From Bacteroidota bacterium (GTDB lineage: Bacteria; Bacteroidota; Bacteroidia; B-17B0; Aurantibacillaceae): a stretch of DNA of 64,000 nucleotides. Below, piece after piece: positions 1 through 8,380 of this stretch. The notes beneath the pieces were generated by a model. That model worked only from the letters and a program-made list of their open reading frames with translations, had not been told where the DNA came from and ran no database searches. Made by a program: the position numbers and the translations under genes. Within the stretch, counting starts at the first letter, position 1. The number at the start of each line of letters is the position of its first letter. The DNA lies in NCBI GenBank assembly GCA_018267475.1, contig JAFDYI010000013.1, positions 1 to 64,000 on the forward strand, written 5' to 3'.

Positions 1-172
1 TCCTTTTCGGGGGAGCTTACACCGAAGTATTCTTTCGCTTATACGACGTTTATTTGTTGGCTTGGCGAAGGTTTTGTTCGGCTTATTTACAAATACAAAT
101 ATATACATTTTTCTTACAAAAAACAAATTTTTAAAAAAACCTTCAACAAAAATATACAACCACAAAATATCG

Positions 173-180
173 TACTTTTG
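173..180 (+). promoter_or_regulatory. Promoter -7 element for fabG-like gene
   Basis: TACTTTTG matches the Bacteroidota -7 consensus TAnnTTTG and lies about 60 bp before the start codon at 240. I see no clear -33 TTTG at the expected spacing. Confidence 0.4.
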
Positions 181-239
181 CCTATTACTATAGAATAGTA
201 TTACAAAAGTATTTATCTCCATATAATTTAAAAGTATAT

Positions 240-968
240 ATGAAATTTGCATTGGTTACTGGGGGCTCGCGGGGTATTGGCAGGGCTGTGTGTTTAAAAC
301 TGGCCGACATGGGCTATCATATTTTAATAAACTACCAATCTAACCTAGAAGAAGCAAAAAAAACGAGCGCCTTAGTAGAAGAAAAGGGGGTAACCGCTCA
401 GCTACTAAAGTTTGACGTATCTAAAGAAAACGAAGTAAACGAAGTGCTGGCCGCCTGGCTTGATGCCAATAAAGATAAGGCAATAGAAGTATTAGTAAAC
501 AATGCCGGCATTCGCAAAGATAATTTGTTAATGTTTATGAGCGCCGACGAGTGGCACAAAGTAATGGATATTGCGGTAGATGGCTTTTTTAATGTTACTC
601 GTTTAGTGGTAAAAGATATGTTGGTAAAAAAATACGGGCGCATCATAAATATAACCTCACTTTCCGGCCTTAAAGGTTTACCCGGACAAACGAACTACTC
701 GGCATCAAAAGCAGCTGTTATAGGCGCTACCAAAGCTTTAGCCCAAGAGGTGGGCAGACGCGGCATTACGGTAAACGCGGTAGCTCCCGGCTTCATAAAA
801 ACAGACATGACGGAGGGAATAGATGAAAAAGCGTTTAGAACACTAATACCGGTGGCGCGCTTCGGAAGCGCAGACGAAGTGGCCGACACCGTAGCTTTTT
901 TAGCATCGCCTAAAGCTTCGTATATTTCGGCTCAAGTAATTTCAGTAAACGGAGGGCTTTATTCTTAA
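240..968 (+). CDS. 3-oxoacyl-ACP reductase (FabG-type SDR), pigment-type locus
   Basis: Short-chain dehydrogenase/reductase of 242 residues that would reduce a beta-ketoacyl-ACP with NADPH. The N-terminal Rossmann motif TGGSRGIG, the NNAG motif near residue 88, the catalytic Ser (ITSLSG), the YSASK Tyr/Lys pair and the VNAVAPGFIKTDM segment are all present, so the enzyme looks intact. The next gene, a ketosynthase, starts 2 bp after the stop, implying translational coupling. In Bacteroidota such KR-KS pairs are common in flexirubin and aryl-polyene clusters, and a flexirubin-type tyrosine ammonia-lyase lies 2 kb downstream; assignment to pigment rather than primary fatty acid synthesis is inference. 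The rest of any cluster would lie left of the window. Confidence 0.85.
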   Translation: MKFALVTGGSRGIGRAVCLKLADMGYHILINYQSNLEEAKKTSALVEEKGVTAQLLKFDVSKENEVNEVLAAWLDANKDKAIEVLVNNAGIRKDNLLMFMSADEWHKVMDIAVDGFFNVTRLVVKDMLVKKYGRIINITSLSGLKGLPGQTNYSASKAAVIGATKALAQEVGRRGITVNAVAPGFIKTDMTEGIDEKAFRTLIPVARFGSADEVADTVAFLASPKASYISAQVISVNGGLYS

Positions 969-970
969 CT

Positions 971-2191
971 ATGCAAAAACGAGTAGTCATAACCGGAATG
1001 GGTATTTGGTCTTGCTTAGGCACTACCTTAAACGAAGTTACACAATCTTTACACAAAGGCAAATCAGGCATTGTGTTTGATGCTCAACGCAAGCAGGCGG
1101 GCTTTCGCTCGGCTCTTACGGGCGCCGTACCCACTCCCGACTTAAAACCGCTGTTAGATCGTCGCTCACGCTTGCAAATGTCGGAACAAGCCGAGTATGC
1201 GTATATGAGTACCTCTCAAGCTTTACAACAAGCTAAAATGCAGCCCGATTATATTGCGCAAAACGAAATCGGTATTTTATTTGGTAATGATACTTCGGCA
1301 AAAGCCGTGATACAAAGTTGCGACATAGCGCGCGCCAAAAAAGACAACACGCTTATTGGTTCGGCCGCTATTTTTCAGTCGATGAATTGTACCATTACCA
1401 TGAACCTATCCACCATATTCAAATTGCGCGGTGTTAACTTTACTATAAGCGCCGCTTGTTCTAGCGGCTCGCACGCAGTGGGTATGGCTTACCTCATGGT
1501 AAAATGGGGCTTACAAAAAGCCGTTATATGCGGAGGCGGACAAGAATTAAACCCTTATGCTTTTGCCGCCTTTGATGCACTGAGTGCTTTTTCAATACAA
1601 GAAAAAAAACCCACCAAAGCGTCGCGCCCTTTTGATAAAAACAGAGACGGGTTGGTGCCCGGCGGTGGCGCTGCTACCTTGATAGTAGAAGAATACGAGA
1701 GCGCCGTAAAAAGAGGAGCGCCTATTTTGGCTGAAATAGTAGGCTACGGTTTTTCTTCTAACGGCGACCACATATCCGGATCTACCGCCGAGGGGCAAGC
1801 GCGAGCCATACACCACGCATTAAACGATGCCGGGGTTTTAGCTAAAGACATTGATTACATCAACGCGCACGCTACCTCTACGCAAGGAGGAGACTACGCC
1901 GAGGCCGAGGCTATTGATGCGGTTTTTAGCGCAAGCCGGCCCATAGTAAGCTCTACCAAATCCATGACCGGACACGAATGTTGGATGGCCGGAGCCAGCG
2001 AAATAGTATATTCTACCCTTATGATGCAAAACGATTTTGTGGCTCCTAATATAAATTTTGAAACCCCCGACGAAGCTTCTGCTAAACTGAATATAGCCAC
2101 ACAAACAACTGCAAAAAAAATAAATACATTTTTAAGCAACTCTTTTGGTTTTGGTGGCACCAACTCTTCTATTGTGGTAAAAAAAATATAG
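971..2191 (+). CDS. Beta-ketoacyl-ACP synthase (FabF-like), pigment-type locus
   Basis: Decarboxylating Claisen-condensing enzyme of 406 residues, the usual KAS II length. The full catalytic set is visible: Cys163 in SAACSSGS, His300 in NAHATST, Lys330 in SSTKSMTGH and His335. The C-terminal GFGGTNSS loop is also present. It sits 2 bp after the FabG-like gene and probably shares its transcript. Divergence from housekeeping FabF (for example LNPYAFAAFDALSAFS after the active site) and the nearby tyrosine ammonia-lyase suggest a role in flexirubin or aryl-polyene chain elongation; this is inferred from context. Nothing is truncated. Confidence 0.85.
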   Translation: MQKRVVITGMGIWSCLGTTLNEVTQSLHKGKSGIVFDAQRKQAGFRSALTGAVPTPDLKPLLDRRSRLQMSEQAEYAYMSTSQALQQAKMQPDYIAQNEIGILFGNDTSAKAVIQSCDIARAKKDNTLIGSAAIFQSMNCTITMNLSTIFKLRGVNFTISAACSSGSHAVGMAYLMVKWGLQKAVICGGGQELNPYAFAAFDALSAFSIQEKKPTKASRPFDKNRDGLVPGGGAATLIVEEYESAVKRGAPILAEIVGYGFSSNGDHISGSTAEGQARAIHHALNDAGVLAKDIDYINAHATSTQGGDYAEAEAIDAVFSASRPIVSSTKSMTGHECWMAGASEIVYSTLMMQNDFVAPNINFETPDEASAKLNIATQTTAKKINTFLSNSFGFGGTNSSIVVKKI

Positions 2192-2316
2192 ATTTTTAGC
2201 GGAGTAAATCGCGTTTTAATCCTATTAAATAAATAGCTTAGGCGAAAAACAAGGCTTTAACAACCAAATGTTTAAAAAAGGGCTGCCTACAAGATGTGTG
2301 TAGCCGTTTATTTTCC

Positions 2317-2324
2317 TAAATTTG
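2317..2324 (+). promoter_or_regulatory. -7 element abutting a GTG start
   Basis: TAAATTTG fits TAnnTTTG. Transcription would begin about position 2331, essentially at the GTG of the following ORF, so its mRNA would be leaderless or its start lies further in. Confidence 0.35.
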
Positions 2325-2328
2325 CATA

Positions 2329-2613
2329 GTGAATAGCCCCAACCACATAAAAAGTTTAACCGAGTTTTTTTCTAAAAAAACAATCGGCGGCGAACCCAGT
2401 ATTAATGATTTGCGCGATAAAGAATTTGCCGGAACGTTGCTTTCTAAAGAAGAAAAACAAGCCCTGCAAAACTTTGACGCATATCGTATTTCTTTATTAA
2501 ACGCCCAGCAAGACAGCGAAGAAAAATTTCATGCCGTATATCGCCAACTACAAGTAATTGCCAACTTGGGCGACTGGAAAGAATTTTTAAAAGCCGAGTA
2601 TATCGATAAATAA
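2329..2613 (+). CDS. Hypothetical small acidic protein
   Basis: A 94-residue open frame with a GTG start, no signal peptide and no membrane segment. The sequence is hydrophilic and probably helical: the first third contains LTEFFSKK and the central part (about residues 35-65) is rich in Lys, Glu and Gln. I do not recognise a family. Codon use resembles the upstream KR/KS genes rather than the AT-rich nadA tract that follows. The start codon falls almost on the predicted transcription start, so translation may begin there on a leaderless message. It precedes a 637-bp gene-free region and has no partner in the same operon. Confidence 0.55.
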   Translation: MNSPNHIKSLTEFFSKKTIGGEPSINDLRDKEFAGTLLSKEEKQALQNFDAYRISLLNAQQDSEEKFHAVYRQLQVIANLGDWKEFLKAEYIDK

Positions 2614-3250
2614 TTTTTTAGATAGCTTAAACCATCTTGTGTTATTGAAAGAGCAGCTTGCCCGATGCCATTATCTCGCCGTTGCTATATAATAGATAAA
2701 ACGCTGCTGCTTCTTTTAGCACCGAGACTTATCATATTATAGTAACTTTTATAATATAGTACATTATAAGTACTATTTTATTCAACATTACCCTTTTGAA
2801 AACCCTAAAACCTTGTTAAAAAATAACCATTACTTTTATTTTAATTATTCGTTAAATTGTATAGTGGTACTTTTTTCTTTCGTAACTTTAATTTTAATAA
2901 AAAGTAATCCTGTTTTATTAGGGTTTTAATGACACAAAAAACAATTATTAAACACACTATTTTATACACATAACCACTTATAAGCTATTTTTAATAACGA
3001 ACTTTATTTATTGTATATCAATAATATAGCCTTTTTTTATCGTTTATAAAATGTTTATATAGTTTTAATAAGCATATTTTAAAATTTTTGTACCGCAATT
3101 TATAAACGCAACTAACAGCTATAATAAAAATACTATTTTATTTTTAAAATTAATATATAGATAAAGGTAGTTAATGAAGTAAAATTATTTTACATAAAAA
3201 AGATAAAACAAAATTACCGAGTATATTTGTACTTGTAAAAATACTTAAAA
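2614..3250. other. AT-rich gene-free region
   Basis: No convincing ORF or RNA gene. The stretch is extremely AT-rich, clearly more so than the flanking KR/KS genes. It contains an inverted repeat TAGTAC-7 nt-GTACTA at 2757-2775, one DnaA-box-like TTATACACA at 2962-2970, and the nadA promoter near its right end. One DnaA box is not enough to call an origin. Confidence 0.6.
3222..3229 (+). promoter_or_regulatory. nadA promoter -7 element
   Basis: TATATTTG matches TAnnTTTG and lies 21 bp before the nadA ATG; no good -33 box is visible in this A-rich DNA. Confidence 0.45.
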
Positions 3251-4213
3251 ATGGCGCAAATAAAAAATGGTTTTGTAGATGAGCAGGTAGATGTAAGGCT
3301 TGATTTATTTTTAGAAATTGAAAAATTGAAAAAAGAAAAAAAAGCAGTTTTGTTAGCGCATTATTATCAAAATCCGGATATACAAGATGTAGCCGATTAT
3401 ATTGGAGATAGTTTAGGTTTGGCACAACAAGCACAAAAAACAGATGCCGACATTATTTTGTTTGCAGGAGTTCATTTTATGGCCGAAACGGCTAAAATTT
3501 TAAATCCCGCTAAAAAAGTACTGATACCGGATATGAATGCCGGCTGCTCTTTAGCTGATTCTTGCCCTCCTAAAAAATTTAGTGATTTTAAAAAACAACA
3601 CCCCAACCACATTGTTATTTCTTATATAAATTGCTCAGCAGAAATAAAAATACTTTCAGATGTTATTTGTACTTCTAGTAACGCAGTAAAAATAGTAGAA
3701 AGTTTTCCTAAAGAGCAAGCTATTATTTTTGCGCCTGATAAAAATTTAGGAGCATACATAAATAAAATTACAGGAAGAAATATGTTGCTTTGGAATGGAT
3801 CTTGTGAAGTACATGAAATTTTTTCGTTAGAAAAAATAGTAAAATTAAAAATACAACACCCTAATGCGTTACTAGTGGCGCACCCAGAATGTGAGGAACC
3901 TATATTAGAGCAAGCTGATTTTATAGGAAGTACATCCGCTATTTTAAATTTTACTAAAACAAACAATAAAAAAGAATTTATTGTAGCTACTGAAACAGGT
4001 ATTTTACATCAAATGATAAAAAACAGTCCGGATAAAATTTTTATACCGGCTCCGCCAAATAACAGTTGTGCTTGCAACGATTGCCCACACATGAAACTAA
4101 ATACATTAGAAAAAATATATTTAGCATTAAAACACGAGCAACCTGAAATTATTCTTTCAGAAACAGTAATAGAACAGGCTAAAAAGCCTATTTTGCGTAT
4201 GCTAGAATTTTAA
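3251..4213 (+). CDS. nadA: Quinolinate synthase NadA
   Basis: Condenses iminoaspartate (made by NadB, encoded at 29.9 kb) with dihydroxyacetone phosphate to quinolinate, the second step of de novo NAD synthesis; cytosolic, with an oxygen-sensitive 4Fe-4S cluster. At 320 residues it has the usual length. The three predicted cluster ligands are visible: Cys99 in MNAGCSLAD, Cys185 in WNGSCEVHE and Cys278 in [25 protein letters not shown] near residue 37 and HPECEEPI near 211 are family hallmarks. Its GC content is strikingly low (about 22-25 percent in lines sampled by eye, against 40-50 in neighbours). It ends 3 bp from the convergent ammonia-lyase gene with no terminator between. No nadC is seen in the window. 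Confidence 0.95.
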   Translation: MAQIKNGFVDEQVDVRLDLFLEIEKLKKEKKAVLLAHYYQNPDIQDVADYIGDSLGLAQQAQKTDADIILFAGVHFMAETAKILNPAKKVLIPDMNAGCSLADSCPPKKFSDFKKQHPNHIVISYINCSAEIKILSDVICTSSNAVKIVESFPKEQAIIFAPDKNLGAYINKITGRNMLLWNGSCEVHEIFSLEKIVKLKIQHPNALLVAHPECEEPILEQADFIGSTSAILNFTKTNNKKEFIVATETGILHQMIKNSPDKIFIPAPPNNSCACNDCPHMKLNTLEKIYLALKHEQPEIILSETVIEQAKKPILRMLEF

Positions 4214-4216
4214 TTT

Positions 4217-5746
4217 TTATAATTCTTTTAATAAAGAAATTATTTTTTGTTGGCGTAAATAGGGTGTACTATCTTCTATAAACACAGGAATTGTCGCCCG
4301 TATTTTTTCGTATATTTTTTTTGAGGTAGTAGATAGTTTTTCTTTGTATTGTAAATAATCAATAGCCTGTACAATACTTATAAACTCAATAGCTAAAATT
4401 TCGTAGGTATTATTAATAATTTTTTGAGCCATTAAAGCAGCATTAGTTCCCATACTTACAATATCCTGATTATCATTATTACTAGATATACTGTGAATAT
4501 ACATAGGGTTAGCTAATGTTTGGTTTTCGGCAGTGGTTGATGTAGCTGTAAATTGAGTGCCTTGCATACCTAAATTTAAACCTAATTTTCCTAGATTTAC
4601 AAAAGGACTTAGTTTGTTATTTAGTTTATCATTCATTAAAAAATTTATTTGTCGTTCGCTAAGCATAGATAGTTTGGTAATCGCTATTTTTAATTTATCC
4701 ATTTCAAGTGCAGGGTAATCTCCATGAAAATTTCCCCCGTGAAAAACATTTTTATTTTTATAATCAATAATAGGATTATCGTTGGCTGAATTTATTTCGT
4801 CAATAATAATTTCTTCTGCAAAACAAATAGTGTCGTAAACAGGTCCGAGTATTTGCGGTACACAGCGTATAGAATAGTATTCTTGTACTTTTTCTTTTAC
4901 TACGCTTTCAGTAGTGGGTTTATCGTATAAATGTTCGGTTCGCTTTTTTATTAAAGCACTATCTGCTACATGAGTACGCATTATTTTTGCAACTTCAAGT
5001 TGCCCTTTATGTAGTTTTACGCTATTTAATTCATTAGAATAATGGTCGTCATAAGACTCTACCAGTTCGGTAATCATTACTGAGGTTTGTATGGATTTTT
5101 CTACTATGTTTTTTGCATGAAGTAAATTTATAATTCCAATACCACACATAGCAGAGGTTCCGTTCATTAAAGCTAAACCCTCGCGTATATAAATAGGTAA
5201 GGGTTTCAAATTTTCGTTTTCAAAAGCATTTTTAGTAGTAGTAAGCCTACCTTTGTAATACACATCGCCTTCGCCAATTAAAGAAAGAGCTAAGTGAGCT
5301 AATTGCACTAAATCGCCGCTGGCACCCAAACCACCATGTTCAAATATAACAGGGTTTATGTGCCGATTTATCATTTCTTTTAATAGTATAACAGCATCGG
5401 GGTGTATGCCCGAATAACCCAACAATAACATATTTAAACGGGCCAACATGGTAGCGCGCACGTTTATTTCGGGTATGGGGTTTCCGCTGCCGCTGCAATG
5501 GCTGCGAATTAAATTATATTGAAGTTCAATCTGGTCGTGATGATTTATTTTATACTGAGCCATTGGACCAAACCCGGTATTAATACCGTATATAAGTTTA
5601 TCTTTAATAAATTCTTTTAAAAAATAATGACTCTCATATACGCGGCGCAAAGCGGCCTCATCAATTTCAATAGGTATGTTGTCTATTAAAATCTTTTTAC
5701 AAGAAGAAAGGGTAAGCTTTTCGCTTCCTATTTTTAATACGTTCAT
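4217..5746 (-). CDS. Tyrosine ammonia-lyase, flexirubin type (HAL/PAL family)
   Basis: MIO-dependent aromatic amino acid lyase, about 509 residues. The MIO triad Ala-Ser-Gly lies in GLGASGDLVQLAH (residues 142-144). It strongly resembles, from memory, Flavobacterium johnsoniae TAL: shared segments include YGINTGFGPMAQY, YNLIRSH, FEHGG-GASGDLVQL, NSANDNPIID, VYHGGNFHGDY-like and TATSTTAENQ. That enzyme deaminates tyrosine to 4-coumarate, the flexirubin starter. No hutU, hutI or hutG is nearby, arguing against histidine degradation, though HAL activity cannot be excluded by reading. The start at 5746 (MNVLKIG) is preferred over 5776 because it matches family length and a -7-like TATCTTCG lies at 5762-5755. 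The 5-prime 400-500 bp is much richer in GC than the rest. Confidence 0.85.
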   Translation of the reverse strand: MNVLKIGSEKLTLSSCKKILIDNIPIEIDEAALRRVYESHYFLKEFIKDKLIYGINTGFGPMAQYKINHHDQIELQYNLIRSHCSGSGNPIPEINVRATMLARLNMLLLGYSGIHPDAVILLKEMINRHINPVIFEHGGLGASGDLVQLAHLALSLIGEGDVYYKGRLTTTKNAFENENLKPLPIYIREGLALMNGTSAMCGIGIINLLHAKNIVEKSIQTSVMITELVESYDDHYSNELNSVKLHKGQLEVAKIMRTHVADSALIKKRTEHLYDKPTTESVVKEKVQEYYSIRCVPQILGPVYDTICFAEEIIIDEINSANDNPIIDYKNKNVFHGGNFHGDYPALEMDKLKIAITKLSMLSERQINFLMNDKLNNKLSPFVNLGKLGLNLGMQGTQFTATSTTAENQTLANPMYIHSISSNNDNQDIVSMGTNAALMAQKIINNTYEILAIEFISIVQAIDYLQYKEKLSTTSKKIYEKIRATIPVFIEDSTPYLRQQKIISLLKEL

Positions 5747-5889
5747 AAGTTGCGAAGATACATAATCATAACACAAAACAAATAACCCGCCCTATAACCC
5801 TTTTTAAGGCATAAATTCACATAAACGAAAACACGAAGAATTATAGATGCAAACTAAAGCAGATAACCGCCTTGCTTTATTCTCTTTCT

Positions 5890-6510
5890 CTACCGCTTTC
5901 TTTTAAAATAGGCGCCTAGCACCGGCAAGGCAGTTAGCACGATTATGGCAAAAACAATATAACCTAAATAATTTTTTATTTGCGGCACTTTAATTCCTAA
6001 AAAATAACCCACACCACCCACAGACCCTATCCAACAAAAAGCCCCCAATACGTTGTACCACATAAATTTTTTAAAATCAACAGGTATCATGCCGGCTAAA
6101 ATGGGGGCAAACGTTCGTATAATGGGCAAAAACCGACCTATGAAAAGCGTTTTACCTCCATGCTTGTCATAAAAAACTTTGGTGGCTTCTATTCTGCTTT
6201 TTTTGAAGAAAAAAGAATCGGATTTTTGAAATAATTTTTCTCCTACTTTTTTGCCAAAAAAATATCCAAACACATTACCCAAAATAGCGGCGGCACTCAT
6301 TAAAAAAAACAAAGCAAAGACGCCAACATTTAATACCTCTGGGTTGGTAGCGCAAATAAGGCCGGCAATAAACACCAAATTATCTCCGGGTAAAAAAAAG
6401 CCAATAAACAAACCGGTTTCGGCAAATATAACCAACAGCAATAAGGGAAGCCCTAGTTTTACTATGGTTTCCGGGTTGGTAAGGGTGGCAAAAAAATCGG
6501 CAATAGGCAT
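5890..6510 (-). CDS. DedA family membrane protein
   Basis: Integral inner-membrane protein of about 206 residues. DedA proteins are implicated in phospholipid (undecaprenyl phosphate or phosphatidylethanolamine) translocation and envelope homeostasis; the substrate here is unknown. Hallmarks are the re-entrant segment ETGLFIGFFLPGDNLVFIAG and the second motif GRFLPIIRTFAPILAGMIPVDFKKF followed by NVLGAFCW. At least four hydrophobic helices are visible, and the tail ends in basic KRKR. An upstream in-frame start at 6546 would add 12 residues; the ATG at 6510 (MPIADFF) is preferred because the extension is not family-like. It is divergent from the ftsB-like gene. Confidence 0.9.
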   Translation of the reverse strand: MPIADFFATLTNPETIVKLGLPLLLLVIFAETGLFIGFFLPGDNLVFIAGLICATNPEVLNVGVFALFFLMSAAAILGNVFGYFFGKKVGEKLFQKSDSFFFKKSRIEATKVFYDKHGGKTLFIGRFLPIIRTFAPILAGMIPVDFKKFMWYNVLGAFCWIGSVGGVGYFLGIKVPQIKNYLGYIVFAIIVLTALPVLGAYFKRKR

Positions 6511-6638
6511 AGAATAAAAACGCACTAAAAGTATAAAATAATGCACTACTTAAAAGACTCCAAAAATTAACAATGTGTTTTTCATAAACCTTGTTTTTGT
6601 TGCTGCTGTTGCCTTTTGTTTCTGCGTATATTTACCCC

Positions 6639-6929
6639 GTGTTAAAAAAGATTTTTTTTATTTTTATCAATAAATACACGCTTACTACTGTAGGCATGGT
6701 GATATGGCTCACTTTTTTTGATAGAAACGATATTTTTACCCAATATGATTTGCGCCAGCAGGTGCTAAAATTAGAAAAAGAACGAAACTACTATCAAAAC
6801 GAAATAGCCGCCAACAACAAAGCCATTAACGAACTAAGTACAAATCAAAAAAGCTTAGAGAAATTTGCTCGCGAAACCTATTTGATGAAGCGCGACAACG
6901 AAGATGTTTTTGTGTTAGTAAAAAAATAA
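6639..6929 (+). CDS. FtsB/DivIC-like septum formation initiator
   Basis: Small bitopic cell-division protein, about 96 residues from the GTG at 6639. It has a short basic N-terminus, one transmembrane helix (about residues 13-27, TLTTVGMVIWLTFF), then a coiled coil (QVLKLEKERNYYQNEIAANNKAINEL), ending in EKFARETYLMKRDNEDVF, a tail characteristic of Bacteroidota DivIC/FtsB proteins. It would link FtsL and FtsQ at the septum. A longer frame from TTG at 6591 would add a second hydrophobic stretch; I consider this untranslated because TATATTTA at 6628-6635 looks like its promoter. The YkgJ-like gene follows 11 bp downstream. Confidence 0.85.
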   Translation: MLKKIFFIFINKYTLTTVGMVIWLTFFDRNDIFTQYDLRQQVLKLEKERNYYQNEIAANNKAINELSTNQKSLEKFARETYLMKRDNEDVFVLVKK

Positions 6930-6940
6930 AAACCGGGTGA

Positions 6941-7429
6941 ATGGATTTAAGCTCGTTTTATAAAAAGGCGCAAACGCAAGCAAGCATCAACCAGGCTTTT
7001 TTAAAGAAGATAAAGCAAAAAAAAATCCGGCATTTAGACGACGTGTTTCACGAAGCCCACGAGCGCGTTTTTGAAGAAACAGACTGCCTTGCTTGTGCCA
7101 ACTGCTGCAAAACCACCAGTCCTATTTTTTATGAAAAAGATATTGAGCGCGTAGCTAAACATTTGCGATTAAAACCGTCAGACTTTATAGAAAAATACTT
7201 ACGTATAGACGAAGACAACGATTATGTGTTGCAACAAGCCCCTTGTCCTTTTTTAGACTCCGACAACTATTGCACCGTTTATGAAAGCCGGCCTACGGCT
7301 TGCCGCGAGTACCCGCATACAGACAGAAAGAACATGCATCAAATTTTAGACTTGACCTACAAAAACACCCTAGTGTGCCCTGCTGTTTTAAAAATAGTGG
7401 AAGAGGTACGAAAAAAAATTAGGCCCTAA
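6941..7429 (+). CDS. YkgJ family cysteine cluster protein
   Basis: Soluble 162-residue protein with the YkgJ metal-binding pattern: CLACANCC near residues 47-54, CPFLDSDNYC near 97-106, and RPTACREYPH near 112-121. The cysteines are thought to bind zinc or an Fe-S cluster; no biochemical role is established that I know of. It lies 11 bp after the ftsB-like gene and likely shares the transcript. Its stop codon overlaps the stop of the convergent glycosyltransferase: positions 7426-7429 read CTAA, giving TAA on plus and TAG on minus. Confidence 0.85.
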   Translation: MDLSSFYKKAQTQASINQAFLKKIKQKKIRHLDDVFHEAHERVFEETDCLACANCCKTTSPIFYEKDIERVAKHLRLKPSDFIEKYLRIDEDNDYVLQQAPCPFLDSDNYCTVYESRPTACREYPHTDRKNMHQILDLTYKNTLVCPAVLKIVEEVRKKIRP

Positions 7430-8352
7430 CAGTTTGTTTCGTTAATAATATAAAGCGGCCTTTTACGAATATCGGTTTGTAACTTACTGATGTACTCGCC
7501 AATAATGCCTAAACAAATAAGTTGTACGCCCCCAATAAACGAAACGGCTATCATAAGCGAAGCCCAGCCTCTTGGCATTGCGCCTTTAAAAAATAAGTAA
7601 CCAAACAAAGCGTATAGGATAAGCAACATAGAAATACCCGAAACCACAAAACCCATAATGGTAGCTAAGCGTAAGGGCGCGTTAGAAAAGCCTGTAATGC
7701 CATCAAAAGCCAAGCGAAACAGTTTTTTATAGGTGTAGCCCGGCTCTCCGGCTGCGCGCACATCGCGGTCGTACTCTACAAAAGTTTGTTTAAAACCCAA
7801 CCAAGCTATTTGTCCGCGCAAAAACTTGTGCTGCTCAGGCATTTCTTTTAGCACCTCGGCTACCTTGCGCGTCATTACTCTAAAATCGCCGGTATCTAAG
7901 GGTACGTTTACATCTGAAATTTTAGCCAATAAACGATAGAAGGTTTTGTATGCTATTTTTTTTATCACACTTTTGTCTTTTCTGCTTTTACGCTGGGCAT
8001 ATACTACTTGGTTTCCTTGTTTTACCAAAGCCACCATTTCTTCTATCAGCTCCGGCGGGTCTTGCAGGTCGGCATCAATAATAGCAATAATGTTGCCTTT
8101 GCATAAATCAATGCCGGCGCTTACCGCCACCTGGTGTCCAAAGTTGCGACTAAAATCGATATAACGTACGCGGCTGTCTGCCAGCGCCAAGGCTTTTATA
8201 AGCGCCAACGAATGGTCTTTGCTGCCATCGTTTACAAAAAGCAACTCGTAGTTCATTTGCAGTTTTTCTACTACAGGGCGTAAGCGTGTAAGCAGATTGG
8301 GAATGTTTAACTCCTCGTTGTATATGGGTATGATAACGGAAAAATCAATCAT
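7426..8352 (-). CDS. Glycosyltransferase family 2 (polyprenyl-phosphate sugar transferase type)
   Basis: A 308-residue DPM1/GtrB-like enzyme that would transfer a sugar from a nucleotide sugar to a polyprenyl phosphate at the inner membrane. The GT-A domain covers residues 1-220: VIIPIYNEE at 6-14, FVNDGSKDHS for nucleotide binding, DADLQDPPE as the metal-binding DxD, and DTGDFRVM. Two transmembrane helices follow (about 227-255 and 262-288), ending in a short cytoplasmic tail containing RKRPLYI. Substrate sugar cannot be told. It is transcribed toward the YkgJ-like gene with a 4-bp overlap of stops. Confidence 0.9.
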   Translation of the reverse strand: MIDFSVIIPIYNEELNIPNLLTRLRPVVEKLQMNYELLFVNDGSKDHSLALIKALALADSRVRYIDFSRNFGHQVAVSAGIDLCKGNIIAIIDADLQDPPELIEEMVALVKQGNQVVYAQRKSRKDKSVIKKIAYKTFYRLLAKISDVNVPLDTGDFRVMTRKVAEVLKEMPEQHKFLRGQIAWLGFKQTFVEYDRDVRAAGEPGYTYKKLFRLAFDGITGFSNAPLRLATIMGFVVSGISMLLILYALFGYLFFKGAMPRGWASLMIAVSFIGGVQLICLGIIGEYISKLQTDIRKRPLYIINETNC

Positions 8353-8380
8353 AATGAATGTTTCAAAAATAGAAAAAATA

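Noticed and set aside
10-22. GGGGAGCTTACAC is repeated at 14798-14810, which might mark a mobile element spanning both.
   Set aside because: A 13-bp match is expected by chance many times in 64 kb and the flanks do not agree.
1-110. A minus-strand frame without stop (starting about 110) runs off the left edge.
   Set aside because: Only 36 codons, very basic and low in information; no family likeness.
2962-2970. DnaA-box-like TTATACACA in an AT-rich gap, a possible origin.
   Set aside because: Only one box found; about two are expected by chance in a window this size.
4217-5746. Histidine ammonia-lyase HutH.
   Set aside because: No hut genes nearby and closer likeness to flexirubin TAL; not fully excluded.
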